Origin: a candidate division WOR-3 bacterium
Lineage (GTDB): Bacteria; Hydrothermota; Tepidihabitantia; SM23-42
Length of the DNA: 64,000 nt
Assembly (NCBI GenBank): GCA_029858255.1
Contig: JAOUFJ010000011.1
Location: 1 to 64,000 of the forward strand
Direction: 5' to 3'
Shown: piece by piece, positions 1 through 9,515 of the stretch
Layout: each line of letters begins with the position of its first letter
Numbering within the stretch: position 1 is the first letter of the stretch
Program-made: the position numbers and the translations under genes
Notes under the pieces: model-generated
What the model was told of the DNA's origin: nothing
The model's input: the letters and a program-made list of their open reading frames with translations, nothing else
Databases searched by the model: none

Positions 1-161
1 TAATATCCGCACTCGCCGAGGGCATGAGTGAACCTGGTTACTATACGGTCCATTGGAATGGTCTTGATGACCAGGGTCGTCAGGTGCCGGCGGGTGTTTA
101 CTTTGTGCGGTTGGAGACCCCCGACTCCCGCCAGGTCAAGAAGACCGTTTTACTTAAATAG
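1..161 (+). CDS. C-terminal end of a secreted protein with a type IX-type sorting domain (5' partial)
   Basis: The frame is open from the window edge to TAG at 159-161 and encodes about 52 residues. They read ...GYYTVHWNGLDDQG, then PAGVYFVRLET, then a basic KKTVLLK end. This is the FlgD-Ig/Por-type C-terminal sorting domain used in FCB-group bacteria to send proteins through the outer membrane. The same ending (GIYF.R...K.V.VR/K) recurs in the subtilase at 382-2744, in the protein at 7678-9360 and in the one at 63252-64000. The functional part of this protein lies upstream of the window, so its role cannot be told. An overlapping frame at 28-225 is a shadow. Confidence 0.85.
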   Translation, partial: ISALAEGMSEPGYYTVHWNGLDDQGRQVPAGVYFVRLETPDSRQVKKTVLLK

Positions 162-381
162 CCATGGTCTAAGGGTTTGGGTTAGGAGGCTGGATACTAT
201 ACCCTATCGATGTCCAGCATCCTAGCCCCAACCTAATAACAAAGTTATAGGTTGTTTGTTGTAGCTGCCTGTATTGTTATAGGGCTTGGTCTCTGGTTAC
301 AAACCATTAACCCAAAAACCAAGTACCATACCGGTAGCTAAACCTAATAACCAAAAACCATTTTTGACGAAAGGAGTTGCG
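162..381. other. Intergenic gap of 220 bp without a gene
   Basis: A-rich on the + strand, with imperfect direct repeats built on CCTAATAAC and CCAAAAACCA (about 228-240, 303-325 and 343-362). No convincing hairpin terminator or consensus promoter is visible. The ribosome binding site of the next gene (AAAGGAG at 371-377) closes the gap. Confidence 0.5.
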
Positions 382-2744
382 ATGCTCAAATTGCTGGTTC
401 TATTTCTAAGTATGATCGTGACGCTGAGTCCAGCGTACGAAGGTCTTTATGGAGTGGTTGCAGGTGGGACCATTCATGAGTACACACCCGCACCAAGTGG
501 TGATGCAAATGTGCTTTATTTATCTAATGGAATCTCTTTCGATATTCATACAGGCGAGCCAGAACTGCCGGCTGATCTCACGCGTGCGCATTCAGAATAC
601 TACATCGTGCACTGCAGTGGACCGGTACATCATCTGTACCGCTCACAGATCGAGGCGACAGGTGCGCGAGTGTACTCCTATATTCCCAACTATGCTTTTC
701 TGGTTAAGATGAACGACGCCGCGAAGAGTGAGGTTGAACGGTTAGGGTTTGTCGATTGGATAGGCATTTACCAGCCTGCATACAAGCTCTCCGGTCAGGA
801 AGAGTTTAACGAGTTGAGGGGCAGTCACGAAGTTACCCTGCTGGTCTATCCGGACGCGGAGTTGGGTGTAGTAATGGACGAGCTGGAATCTCTCGGGGAC
901 GGATCGTGGACGTGGCATCAAGCGATTTGTTCGGGATAATAAGATTTGATATTGACCTGTCTCTCGTTCCCAGGATTGCTAACATTGAGACAGTTAACTG
1001 GATCGAACCGTGGCACAAAATGGAACCGCACAACGCAAGTGTCCAGTGGGTTGTCCAGACGGCCACTTCCCAGAACCGGCGTATCTGGGATATGGGGATT
1101 ACCGGTGAGGGGCAACTTCTGAGCATATGTGACAGTGGTGTGCGCACTTCGCATTACGCCTTCCGCAGCACATCCTCGAGCTGGCTCACGACCTGGGGCG
1201 ATTATCCATCTGACCGCAAGATAGTCGCTTATAAACCAGCAAACTCTTATGGTGCGGGATATGCCGATTTTGGTGATGAACTGTGCAATTACTGCCACGG
1301 CAGTCATGTGTCGGGTACTGCTCTCGGAAATGATGATGTAATGGGAAGTCCGAGCACTTATGATGGTGTGGCCATAGACAGCCGGCTGTATTTCTGTGAC
1401 GGTGGTGGATCTCTAGGCTGCGTCTATATTCCATCCAATCTTTACGAGCTTTTCATCCTTCCATACACCGGTAACGCGGCCGGAAGCGTAAAGATCATGA
1501 CAAACTCCTGGGGCAATTCGGTTAACGGCCAGTATACATCAGAGGCCATGACCGTCGATTATTTCATGTATTTGTACAAAGATTTTCTGTTGTTCTTCTC
1601 AAACGGTAATGACGGACCGTCCGCGATGACTGTCGGCTCGCCGGCAACTGCCAAGAATTGTGTTTCGGTTGGTGGGACGAGAAACGGTGCACAGTGCAGC
1701 AGCATCTATTACTTCTCGAGCCGCGGACCGACCCAGGATGGACGGATCAAACCAACTATCCTTACACCCGGACAGACGGTCACGTCAGTCAATGGTGCGG
1801 GCGATGTGAATTATACGATAATGGATGGTACGAGCATGGCCTCGCCCAGCGCCGCTGGAAGCGCAGTCCTTGTGCGCCAGTACTTTGTCGATGGATGGTA
1901 TCCCTCAGGTTCTGTAAACCCCGCTGATTCGCTAATACCGTCTGCGGCACTGCTTAAGGCTATGCTTGTCAACAGCGCGGACCGGAATATGAGCGGTTAC
2001 ACTGTGCCGGACTACAATGTTGGCTGGGGCCGCGTTGACCTTGATAGTGTCCTTCATTTTGGCGGCGACACGAAGGACCTGGCGGTCGTGGACAACCAAA
2101 CTGGTTTATCGACCGGTCAGTACATCGAATATACATATAATGTAGTATCGAATACTGAACCGTTCCGTGTAGCATTGGTGTGGACCGATTATCCTGGCAG
2201 TGGAGGTGCAGGTATCAAGTTGGTCAATAACCTGAATCTGCTGGTTACGGATCCGGGTAATAATCAGTACAAAGGCAATGTATACTCGGGTGGACAGTCG
2301 ATCACCGGAGGTGATCATGACAGTCTGAATGTTGAGGAATGCGTGCGTGTTGACAACCCAACATCGGGTAATTGGACGATTCGGGTTTCAGCACCGAACT
2401 GCCCATATGGTCCACAACCGTTTGCCCTCGTCATCACCGGCGATCTGGTAGGCACGGGCGTGATGGAATCGTCTGTCATAAGCAGGACGAAGAGTATCAG
2501 TATCTATCCCTTCGTTTCTTATTCGCATCCATACAGGTTATCTTACTCGTTCGGGGAACAGACTCGGTTACGGGTTCAGATATACGACACGATGGGGCGC
2601 ATGGTCGACGACGAGGATTATGGGTTGCTGGACGGCTCTGGTGAATTGATGATCGACCTTGATAGATTTGCATCGGGCATCTATTTCATCAGGACGCAGA
2701 CAGGTGATCTTTCCGGAATGTCCAAGGTCGTCTGGGTGCGGTAA
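382..2744 (+). pseudogene. Secreted subtilisin-like serine protease (S8) with sorting tag, split by a frameshift near 895-900
   Basis: Two overlapping frames make one protease. Frame 1 starts at ATG 382 (AAAGGAG 5 bases upstream) with a signal peptide (MLKLLVLFLSMIVTLSPAYE) and a propeptide, and stops at 939. Frame 2, open from before 906 to 2744, carries the S8 triad: Asp in SICDSGV, His in GSHVSGT, Ser in GTSMASPS, plus the oxyanion Asn in TNSWG. After it come a jelly-roll-like region and a C-terminal sorting tag ending KVVWVR. The reading continues smoothly if one G is added to the GGGG run at 895-898 (LGGRIVDVASSDLFG). A homopolymer base-calling error is therefore the simplest explanation; a real inactivating mutation or programmed slippage is possible. 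An independent start at GTG 906 is unlikely because it would leave the protease without a signal peptide. Confidence 0.85.
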
Positions 2745-2760
2745 GAATACTGAAAGACTG

Positions 2761-2789
2761 GGGCGCGGCCATGCCGCGCCCTTCGTTTT
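2761..2789 (+). terminator. Rho-independent terminator after the subtilase
   Basis: A perfect 9-bp G+C stem (GGGCGCGGC / GCCGCGCCC) with a 3-base loop, followed by TTCGTTTT. It begins 16 bp after the protease stop codon. Confidence 0.8.
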
Positions 2790-2800
2790 AGAACGACAAC

Positions 2801-2890
2801 CGTTGATTTCGTTAGTCTCGTTATTCCTGTTAGTTTCGTTACTCTCGTTAATTTCGTTAGTATCGCTAATCTCGTTAATAGCGTTAATTT
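2801..2890 (+). repeat. 9-bp tandem repeat array A (10 units)
   Basis: Ten consecutive degenerate 9-mers of consensus CGTTARTTT (CGTTGATTT, CGTTAGTCT, CGTTATTCC and so on). A pyrimidine-rich tail, CTCATCTTCCTAACTTCTC, follows at about 2897-2915. The array lies between the convergent subtilase and murJ. Short open frames through it (tripeptide-like NEI/NET or SLI repeats) are by-products of the 9-bp period, not genes. Confidence 0.85.
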
Positions 2891-2941
2891 CGTCTCTCAT
2901 CTTCCTAACTTCTCTTATGTTTTCCCGCTATGCTCCATGCC

Positions 2942-3034
2942 CTATGCATCAGCGCAGCGTGTCTTCAGGAGCGAAGCGACATAACTTCAGCGTATGCATG
3001 TCTTCAGGCCGCACAGCGGAAGTGTCTTCTCGTT
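2942..3034. repeat. Dispersed ~16-nt repeat family (TGTCTTCAG type), copy 1
   Basis: Imperfect copies of RTGTCTTCAGCGAAGC: CAGCGTGTCTTCAGGAGCGA at about 2956, ACTTCAGCGTATGC at about 2984, ATGTCTTCAGGCC at about 2998, GTGTCTTCTCG at about 3020. The same unit recurs at 47950-48015 and 48205-48350. No coding role is evident. Confidence 0.6.
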
Positions 3035-4597
3035 TTATTTATGTCTGCGGAACAATCTTTTAATGTAGTCTTTTGCTTCGGTCACGCCCATCAGTATGCA
3101 GGTTAAGTAACATACAGCCATGGCTGCAGAGCCGCTCACTCCGAGGTTCAGGACCTGCGCCAGGAACGAGATACCGAAAATACCATTGAGTATTCTGTTC
3201 AACAGAATGCCTGCAAATCCTCCCACAATTGACGCGATGAGCAGCCGCATGAAGTAGTCTACGAGCGGGGAGAATTCATATTTACCTATTTTCGCGGGAA
3301 GCTTGTGCATTAATATCGCGAGATTTACAAATGAAGATATCGTCGTGGCCAGCGGGAATGCGCGGAAACCGATGATACGCATCAACCCCAGGCTGATTAT
3401 GACATGCAGACCGACTGAAATGAAGCTCGCGTACATCGGTGTTCTTGCGTCGTGGTATGCATAAAATACTGCGGCAACGTTTCTTATGCCGGCAATGAAG
3501 GGTACACCGATTATATAGAGAATGAGTGCCTGCGTTGTGGCTTGCGTGTCAAAAGGTGTGAACTGTCCTCTTTCATATATCAATCGTGTTATTGGATGGG
3601 CGAGTATTGCTATGATCACTGATGTTGTAACAGTAAGAAAGAAAACGAGCTGGAGAGAATCGAAAAGCGTCGACCGCGCTGCGTCGAATTTCTTCTCAGC
3701 CACGTGTTGTGATAAGGTCGGCAGTGCTACAGTGCCTACCGCAACACCGAAGAGACCGAGTGGAAGATGCATGATACGGAATGCATAGTTGAGCCACGTC
3801 ATGCTTCTTTCTTCGAGAAATGAAATGAGAAAAGTGTCGACGGCTACGTTGATGCGTGATGCAGCAAGCCCGAGCGCAACCGGGACGAAGAGCACGAGAA
3901 TTTTTCGCAGTGTCGGGTCACGAAAATTAATATATAGTTTGTAGTGAAAACCCTTGGCAAAGAGAACCGGCACCTGTATCAGAAACTGTATCAGCCCGCC
4001 GATCAAAATACCGTATGCCATCGCGTATATTGGGTCGGTACCTCGTGTGACAAAATAGGAAAAAGAAAGTAATGGTATGGCTATTGATATGATATTCAGA
4101 AACGCAGGTGCCACAGAAGGGGCAAAAAACTCTCGTTCGGTGTTGAGATAACCCATAGCCCAGGCGGCAAGCGCGACAAAGAGAAGAAAAGGAAACATGA
4201 TGACTGCCAGGCTGGTCGTAAGCGCCTGTTTGTCAGGTACATTCCCGAAGCCGAATGTAATGATCTTAACGAGGTACGGCGCGAAGATAATGCCAAGGAG
4301 AACGATGGCGCCTACCGTGATGAGTAGAATATTAAATATGTTGCTGGCAAGCAGGTTTTGCTGCTCTTTGCCCTTTTGTTTCTCGGCCGTTAGAACCGGC
4401 ACAAAAGCTGCTGAGAGTGCGGTTTCGGCAAAGAGATCCCGTAAGAGATTCGGGATACGGAACGCTGCGACAAAGGCGTCTGTTGACCGTCCAGCGCCGT
4501 AGAGATAGGCAAATACCGATTCCCTGATTAACCCAAATACCCGGCTGATAGCCGTGCCGATGGTAAATGCCCTCACACCTTTCGTGATATCGGCCAT
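3035..4597 (-). CDS. murJ: Lipid II flippase MurJ
   Basis: MurJ/MviN moves the undecaprenyl-linked peptidoglycan precursor lipid II across the inner membrane. The 520-residue product has the family's length and many hydrophobic helices. It shows the N-terminal MurJ pattern: the SRVFGLIRE motif near residue 19, then AYLYGAG.STDAFVAAFRIPNLLRDLFAE near residue 30. It stands alone, divergent from gap. The promoter on the minus strand (4604-4631) ends only 6 bases before the ATG, so the message is predicted to be leaderless. Its 3' end runs into the repeat zone at 2801-3034. Confidence 0.95.
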   Translation of the reverse strand: MADITKGVRAFTIGTAISRVFGLIRESVFAYLYGAGRSTDAFVAAFRIPNLLRDLFAETALSAAFVPVLTAEKQKGKEQQNLLASNIFNILLITVGAIVLLGIIFAPYLVKIITFGFGNVPDKQALTTSLAVIMFPFLLFVALAAWAMGYLNTEREFFAPSVAPAFLNIISIAIPLLSFSYFVTRGTDPIYAMAYGILIGGLIQFLIQVPVLFAKGFHYKLYINFRDPTLRKILVLFVPVALGLAASRINVAVDTFLISFLEERSMTWLNYAFRIMHLPLGLFGVAVGTVALPTLSQHVAEKKFDAARSTLFDSLQLVFFLTVTTSVIIAILAHPITRLIYERGQFTPFDTQATTQALILYIIGVPFIAGIRNVAAVFYAYHDARTPMYASFISVGLHVIISLGLMRIIGFRAFPLATTISSFVNLAILMHKLPAKIGKYEFSPLVDYFMRLLIASIVGGFAGILLNRILNGIFGISFLAQVLNLGVSGSAAMAVCYLTCILMGVTEAKDYIKRLFRRHK

Positions 4598-4603
4598 TTC
4601 TTC

Positions 4604-4631
4604 ATTATACAGAATCTGAATTCTATGTCAA
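4604..4631 (-). promoter_or_regulatory. Sigma-70-type promoter of murJ (leaderless)
   Basis: On the minus strand: TTGACA, 16 bp, TATAAT, then GAAGAA and the ATG. The start point expected about 7 bases after the -10 box coincides with the start codon. The -35 box faces that of gap, 26 bp away. Confidence 0.85.
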
Positions 4632-4657
4632 TGTCAGTATTATTCCTCTGTTTTTCA

Positions 4658-4685
4658 TTGACTTTCAAAGTTATGTGGCTATAAT
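4658..4685 (+). promoter_or_regulatory. Promoter of gap-pgk-tpiA
   Basis: TTGACT, 16 bp, TATAAT. An AGGAGG ribosome binding site and the gap ATG at 4703 follow within 18 bases, so the leader is about 11 nt. Confidence 0.85.
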
Positions 4686-4702
4686 ACCGGCAGGAGGCTA
4701 CT

Positions 4703-5710
4703 ATGAAAGCGAAAGTTGGGATCAATGGCTTTGGCCGTATTGGTCGGTTATTCTTCAGGATCGGGTACAAGAGTGATAAATTTGAGATCGCGGCAATAAA
4801 CGATATTACCGATGCAAAAACTCTTGCCTACTTACTGAAATACGACTCGGTTCACCGGACTTTTGATGCCGATGTGAAGGCTGGAGACAGTGCACTGGTC
4901 GTGAACGGAAAAGAATATAAGGTTTATGCTGAAAAAGACCCATCAAAATTGCCTTGGAAAGAGCTGGGTGTTGATTATGTGCTGGAAGCAACGGGGAAAT
5001 TCCGTGAATATGGCAAGGCAGAGTTGCATATCAAAGGTGGCGCCAAGCGCGTGATACTTTCAGCGCCAGGTAAAGGCGAGCCAAAGATTCCAGGTTTTGT
5101 AATGGGCGTTAATCATGGTTCATATGACCCGAAGAAGCATATGATATTCTCCAATGCTTCATGCACGACAAACTGCTTCGCTCCGATTGTCAAGGTCCTA
5201 CACGAGAATTTCAAAATCCGCAAGGGTTTGATGACAACGACCCATGCGTACACTAATGACCAGCGGATTCTTGATCTCCCGCATAAGGATCTGCGACGCG
5301 CAAGAGCAGCAGCAGTTTCTATGATTCCTACATCTACCGGCGCGGCGAAAGCTATTGTGGAGTTATTCCCTGACCTGAAGGGGAAACTCGATGCCGTCGC
5401 GATAAGGGTGCCGATACCGGATGTTTCGGTTGTCGATTTCGTCGCTGAATTAGAACGCGAGACGACCAAGGATGAAGTGAATGGTGCGTTCAAGAAAGCC
5501 GCTGATGGTAATTTGAAGGGCATTCTCATGTATTGTGATGAACCGCTCGTTTCGTCGGATTTCATTGGCAATCCATACTCTTCAATATTCGATTCCGAGT
5601 TGACACTTGTTATCGGCAACATTGTCAAGGTCTTTGGCTGGTATGATAATGAATACGGGTACTCGGCACGCACGGTTGATCTGTTCGAATATGTCATCGG
5701 GAGAGAGTGA
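4703..5710 (+). CDS. gap: Glyceraldehyde-3-phosphate dehydrogenase, type I
   Basis: Catalyses the phosphorylating oxidation of glyceraldehyde 3-phosphate in glycolysis/gluconeogenesis. The 335-aa product has the N-terminal Rossmann motif GINGFGRIGR, the catalytic Cys154 in SNASCTTNC, the phosphate-binding THAYT.DQ stretch and the C-terminal WYDNEYGYS. An Asp at position 34 (AINDIT) is typical of NAD-preferring enzymes. First gene of a three-gene glycolytic operon. Its TGA overlaps the pgk start (TGATG). The AGGAGG at 4692 fixes the start. Confidence 0.97.
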   Translation: MKAKVGINGFGRIGRLFFRIGYKSDKFEIAAINDITDAKTLAYLLKYDSVHRTFDADVKAGDSALVVNGKEYKVYAEKDPSKLPWKELGVDYVLEATGKFREYGKAELHIKGGAKRVILSAPGKGEPKIPGFVMGVNHGSYDPKKHMIFSNASCTTNCFAPIVKVLHENFKIRKGLMTTTHAYTNDQRILDLPHKDLRRARAAAVSMIPTSTGAAKAIVELFPDLKGKLDAVAIRVPIPDVSVVDFVAELERETTKDEVNGAFKKAADGNLKGILMYCDEPLVSSDFIGNPYSSIFDSELTLVIGNIVKVFGWYDNEYGYSARTVDLFEYVIGRE

Positions 5711-6891
5711 TGGCAAAATTGTCGGTAGAAGACCTGGAACTTGCTGGCAAGAGAGTCTTCGTGCGGGTGGACTTCAATGTCCCGCTCGACGAGAATTTGA
5801 ATATTGCAGATGATACAAGGATCAAGGCGGCCTTACCAACGATAAATTACATAATCGATAGGGGCGGTATGCCGATAATTGCCAGTCACTTGGGTCGTCC
5901 AAAAGGTAAGGTTGATGCGAAACTCAGTCTTGAGCCCGTAGCCCATCGTCTTGAGATGCTCTTGAACCGCGATGTCCGTTTTGTTAGGGATTGCATCGGC
6001 GACGAAGTCAAAAAGCTAGCGGCAGAAATGAGGCCCGGGGATGTTCTCCTGCTCGAGAATCTGAGATTTCACATCGAAGAGACCAAGAATGATGAAGGTT
6101 TTGCGTGCGAGCTTGCTTCAGTTGCCGATCTGTACGTAAATGACGCCTTTGGTGCTGCCCACCGCGCTCATGCTTCGGTTGACGGCATCACATATAACTT
6201 CAACGAACCGGCGGCAGGTTTGCTCATGGAGAAGGAACTCCAGTATCTCGATGGTGCGCTTCGGGAGCCCAAACGTCCGTTGCTCGCGATCATCGGCGGG
6301 GCAAAGGTATCGACAAAGATCGGGGTCATCAAGAATCTCTTGAATACGGTAGACAAACTTGTCATCGGCGGCGGTATGTGTTTTACTTTTTACAGGGCCA
6401 AGGGTTATGGTATTGGCAGATCCCTGTGTGAAGAGGAATTCCTGAAAGAGGCAGAAGCCGCATTGAACAACCCGAAGGTGTATTTGCCCGAAGATGTTCT
6501 GATTGTCAAGGAAGCCAAGGCAGGTAATCCAACACAGACCGTTGCAGCGAGCGCCATACCGGACGATTTCATGGGAGTCGATATCGGCGCGAAATCCGTT
6601 GCTCAGATAATCGATTTCATTAAGGAAGCAAAAACAATCGTCTGGAATGGTCCGATGGGTATCTTTGAGATCAGCGGTTTCGCAAAGGGTACAGAGTTTG
6701 TCGCCAAAGCAGTTGCGACCGCTACCAAAGCAGGAGCGGTTTCGATCGTGGGCGGCGGTGATACGATAGCGGCGCTTAAAAAATTCGACCTCGTAAAAGC
6801 CGTGAGCCACGCTTCGACCGGGGGTGGAGCCTCTCTGGAATTTCTGGAAGGTAAGAAGCTGCCCGGGATAGAAGCACTGAAGGAGAAATAA
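5710..6891 (+). CDS. pgk: Phosphoglycerate kinase
   Basis: Transfers phosphate between 1,3-bisphosphoglycerate and ADP. The product has 393 residues, the normal bacterial length. It shows RVDFNVPLD at the N-terminus, the substrate loop SHLGRPKG, the hinge GGAKVSTKIG, the nucleotide-binding VWNGPMGIFE and the C-terminal GGGDT...STGGGASLEFLEG. ATG 5710, one base into the gap stop codon, is preferred to GTG 5707 because it gives the usual MAKLSVEDL start. Co-transcribed with gap and tpiA; its stop overlaps the tpiA start (TAATG). Confidence 0.97.
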   Translation: MAKLSVEDLELAGKRVFVRVDFNVPLDENLNIADDTRIKAALPTINYIIDRGGMPIIASHLGRPKGKVDAKLSLEPVAHRLEMLLNRDVRFVRDCIGDEVKKLAAEMRPGDVLLLENLRFHIEETKNDEGFACELASVADLYVNDAFGAAHRAHASVDGITYNFNEPAAGLLMEKELQYLDGALREPKRPLLAIIGGAKVSTKIGVIKNLLNTVDKLVIGGGMCFTFYRAKGYGIGRSLCEEEFLKEAEAALNNPKVYLPEDVLIVKEAKAGNPTQTVAASAIPDDFMGVDIGAKSVAQIIDFIKEAKTIVWNGPMGIFEISGFAKGTEFVAKAVATATKAGAVSIVGGGDTIAALKKFDLVKAVSHASTGGGASLEFLEGKKLPGIEALKEK

Positions 6892-7613
6892 TGGAACCGA
6901 TAATTGCCGGTAACTGGAAGATGAACAAAGACCCGGCTGAATCAAGAACTCTTGTGCAGGAAGTGATGAAATCGGTCGGTGATATTAAGAACAGGATCGT
7001 CATTGTGATACCGCCTTTCACATCGCTGGCATCGGTTTGTGAGCTGATACGCAACACCAGATTCAAACTCGGCGCACAGAACATGCACTGGGAGCGCAGC
7101 GGTGCATACACTGGCGAGATTTCGGGTTTGTTCCTAAAGTCTTTGGGCTGCGAGTATGTCATTCTCGGTCATTCTGAACGTCGGCACATAATGGGTGAAT
7201 CCGACGAGATGATAAACAAAAAGCTCAAGGTTGCGCTCGAGATCGGCTTGATACCGATATTCTGCATGGGCGAGACGGAGCAGGAGAGGGAATCAGGTGC
7301 AACGGAGAACGTGATCCAGAGACAGATCAGTGAAGGCCTTAAGGGTATCGAGAATGAAGCACACAAGATCATATTCGCCTATGAACCGGTATGGGCGATC
7401 GGAACTGGGAAAACCGCAACACCCGAGCAGGCAGTCGAAGTTCATAAGTTCATTCGTGGCATGCTCAAAAAACCGAGCACAATTCTCTATGGTGGCAGTG
7501 TGAAACCGGATAACATCGACATTTTGATGAAAGAGGATGAGATACAGGGTGTCCTCGTAGGTGGTGCCAGTCTCAAGCCGGAGAGCTTCGCAAGAATCGT
7601 CAAATATCAATGA
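6891..7613 (+). CDS. tpiA: Triosephosphate isomerase
   Basis: Interconverts dihydroxyacetone phosphate and glyceraldehyde 3-phosphate. The 240-aa TIM barrel has AGNWKMNK at the start, the catalytic His in GHSERR, the catalytic Glu in AYEPVWAIGTG (loop 6 follows) and the phosphate-binding GGSVKPDN. Last gene of gap-pgk-tpiA, with its ATG sharing a base with the pgk stop. No strong terminator is visible in the 64 bp before the convergent gene at 7678. Confidence 0.97.
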   Translation: MEPIIAGNWKMNKDPAESRTLVQEVMKSVGDIKNRIVIVIPPFTSLASVCELIRNTRFKLGAQNMHWERSGAYTGEISGLFLKSLGCEYVILGHSERRHIMGESDEMINKKLKVALEIGLIPIFCMGETEQERESGATENVIQRQISEGLKGIENEAHKIIFAYEPVWAIGTGKTATPEQAVEVHKFIRGMLKKPSTILYGGSVKPDNIDILMKEDEIQGVLVGGASLKPESFARIVKYQ

Positions 7614-7677
7614 GCTGTGCTTGGATAATCCCAAAGGATCTACTATAAATCCTGACGGCTTTTGACAAAAAGATATT

Positions 7678-9360
7678 CTATCGCACCAGCACGAATTTTC
7701 GTGTAATTGTACCAGATTCATTGTGAAAGGATACAAAATAAATCCCGTTTGGCAGATCGTTATTGTTTAGATCGATAGAGTGATATCCCCCGGAAAAGTT
7801 ACCCTGGTGGATATTACTGAGTAGTCGGCCACGTATATCATACAGGTCGATTTCTACCCAACCAGGATTCGCCAAAATGAATTCAATGCGTGCCCTGTCT
7901 CTGGATATGCTCGGAGTTACACGTAAATGAGCATTCAGAATGCGGCCTTCGTTGTTTTCATTGACGGCAAGGGGCAAGAATGATTTCACTTTACCTCGCT
8001 CAGAATACAGCATTTCCTCAACGCCGTGCACCCATATTCCGTATGCCCAGACGTCACCAGTGATATTAACAAGCCGATACGCAACCTCGGTCGCATTCCA
8101 GTTTTGCCAGGGGATTTGTGTAGTATTGGTATCTGATAAGGGTTGGGTAATGGTCCAGTTGGTGCCGTTGTCGGAACTGTAAATGCCTCCGATGTGTGCT
8201 CCGTTATAATATGTAGTTCCTGCGGATTCTTTATAATAGAACGCTTTGTAGCTTGCCAGAATAGTGGTACTTATTGGATCATATGATAGGTTTGGATTTA
8301 GGCTCGGGTAGCAATAGAAGATTGTGTCGGCGATAGCCAGTGAGCAGGTTCCGAGTTGTACGGCATCCCATATTTCCCATGTCCAGTTCCCTGGATTGCC
8401 TGTTCCATGTATGATGTACGGTCTACCGCCTGGATACCCTAAATCGGTATAGATCAACCATGGTTCGTTGTTTATAACCAGACAATCGAACTCACCCCAC
8501 CAGAACTGCGAGCCGGTGTTCACTGGCACACCTGGGACAGGTGTCTCTGGACCCCAGGTGTAGCCACCATTCGTTGATTCCATGTAGTATGGATAGATCG
8601 TCGAATCGGTCGCTGTGAAAGCATAGTAATCAAGATAAGCGTATAAGACGTAATCGTCGACACCGCGTGACAGGCAACCACTTGATCCATCCTGAGTGAT
8701 AAAAGCCATAGGGATGGTGTCAGTCCATGTGTACCCGCCGTCATTCGAAATCCAACAGTAGGCCCATTGATTGCCAAGGAAGCTCCAGGCGGTTGCCGTA
8801 AGACTTGTGATATCATCCGGGGCCATCGAAATATCTGGATTCCATGGATACATAACTGGAGACTGACAATTAGGCAGCATTATGGGTATTGAGAATGATG
8901 GAGCCGAAGGAACGTTCTCTTCGAACATCGCATTGGCATAAACATTACTGTAGTTATACGTGCACTCGTTCCATATAAATACCAGTCCGCCGATTTGACA
9001 GAAATTCGCAGGACCATCCATAGCACCTTGCATCCGGTAGGTAGAACCAAAAGGGCCATATGTACTCCACGTGGTGCCTGATGTGAGTGAATAGGCGATC
9101 CTGGGCTCTATCATGTTGTACGGAAAACTTGTTGGTGCGCCATAGAAGACGGCAACTACATTGCCGTGCTCGCAGACGAGGATATTGCTCCCAGGGGCGC
9201 GTATTCTGAACATGGGACTTATCTCGTCGATTGGACTACCTTCACGGTAGAAATACATAGACCTTTTTGCTACACTTTCAACGTTCCAGTTTACGTTTTC
9301 CGATCCGGAATAAGCCGACGCTATTGTACACAACAGTGCCAGAACTACATATCTTATCAT
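7678..9360 (-). CDS. Secreted BNR/sialidase-like protein with C-terminal sorting tag
   Basis: A 560-aa extracellular protein of unknown role. The ATG at 9358-9360 has GGAGG upstream and gives a clean signal peptide (MIRYVVLALLCTIASAYSG); the longer frame to 9390 adds residues with no ribosome site. The body has repeated Trp/Tyr/Gly-rich blades with SNDGGYTWTDT, STNGGYTWGPE and SSDNGTNWTI. These are Asp-box (BNR) motifs of sialidase/exo-glycosidase-like beta propellers. The C-terminus (YDIRGRLLSN..., NGIYFVSF, TRKFVLVR) is a type IX-style sorting domain. No sialidase catalytic Arg triad or Tyr could be assigned, so it may bind rather than cleave glycans. Confidence 0.75.
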   Translation of the reverse strand: MIRYVVLALLCTIASAYSGSENVNWNVESVAKRSMYFYREGSPIDEISPMFRIRAPGSNILVCEHGNVVAVFYGAPTSFPYNMIEPRIAYSLTSGTTWSTYGPFGSTYRMQGAMDGPANFCQIGGLVFIWNECTYNYSNVYANAMFEENVPSAPSFSIPIMLPNCQSPVMYPWNPDISMAPDDITSLTATAWSFLGNQWAYCWISNDGGYTWTDTIPMAFITQDGSSGCLSRGVDDYVLYAYLDYYAFTATDSTIYPYYMESTNGGYTWGPETPVPGVPVNTGSQFWWGEFDCLVINNEPWLIYTDLGYPGGRPYIIHGTGNPGNWTWEIWDAVQLGTCSLAIADTIFYCYPSLNPNLSYDPISTTILASYKAFYYKESAGTTYYNGAHIGGIYSSDNGTNWTITQPLSDTNTTQIPWQNWNATEVAYRLVNITGDVWAYGIWVHGVEEMLYSERGKVKSFLPLAVNENNEGRILNAHLRVTPSISRDRARIEFILANPGWVEIDLYDIRGRLLSNIHQGNFSGGYHSIDLNNNDLPNGIYFVSFHNESGTITRKFVLVR

Positions 9361-9515
9361 ATTTTCCTCCCAAAGGCGTAACGAATGCACAGGAATAGAC
9401 CGTGCGCTTGCCTTTTAATATCTAAATGTTCTGCAGAAAAGGTGAAATAAGTGTGAAACTAGTTGGGTGCTTCTCTCTTAATGGTGTCAGTGGAGACGTC
9501 AAAAATATTGGATGA

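Noticed and set aside
906-2744. Independent protease gene starting at GTG 906
   Set aside because: It would lack signal peptide and propeptide, and the upstream frame supplies exactly those; a one-base shift explains both frames.
2568-2900. Open frame with NEI/NET tripeptide repeats on the minus strand
   Set aside because: It is a by-product of the 9-bp array A, starts inside the subtilase in antisense, and has no ribosome binding site.
2659-3063. Open frame of 134 codons on the + strand, Leu/Ser-rich
   Set aside because: It begins inside the subtilase in another frame, crosses the terminator and both repeat families, and overlaps the end of murJ.
6118-6945. Long antisense frame of 275 codons over pgk
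   Set aside because: Shadow of the strongly conserved pgk gene; composition and motifs fit only the sense strand. The antisense frame 5113-5697 over gap is rejected for the same reason.
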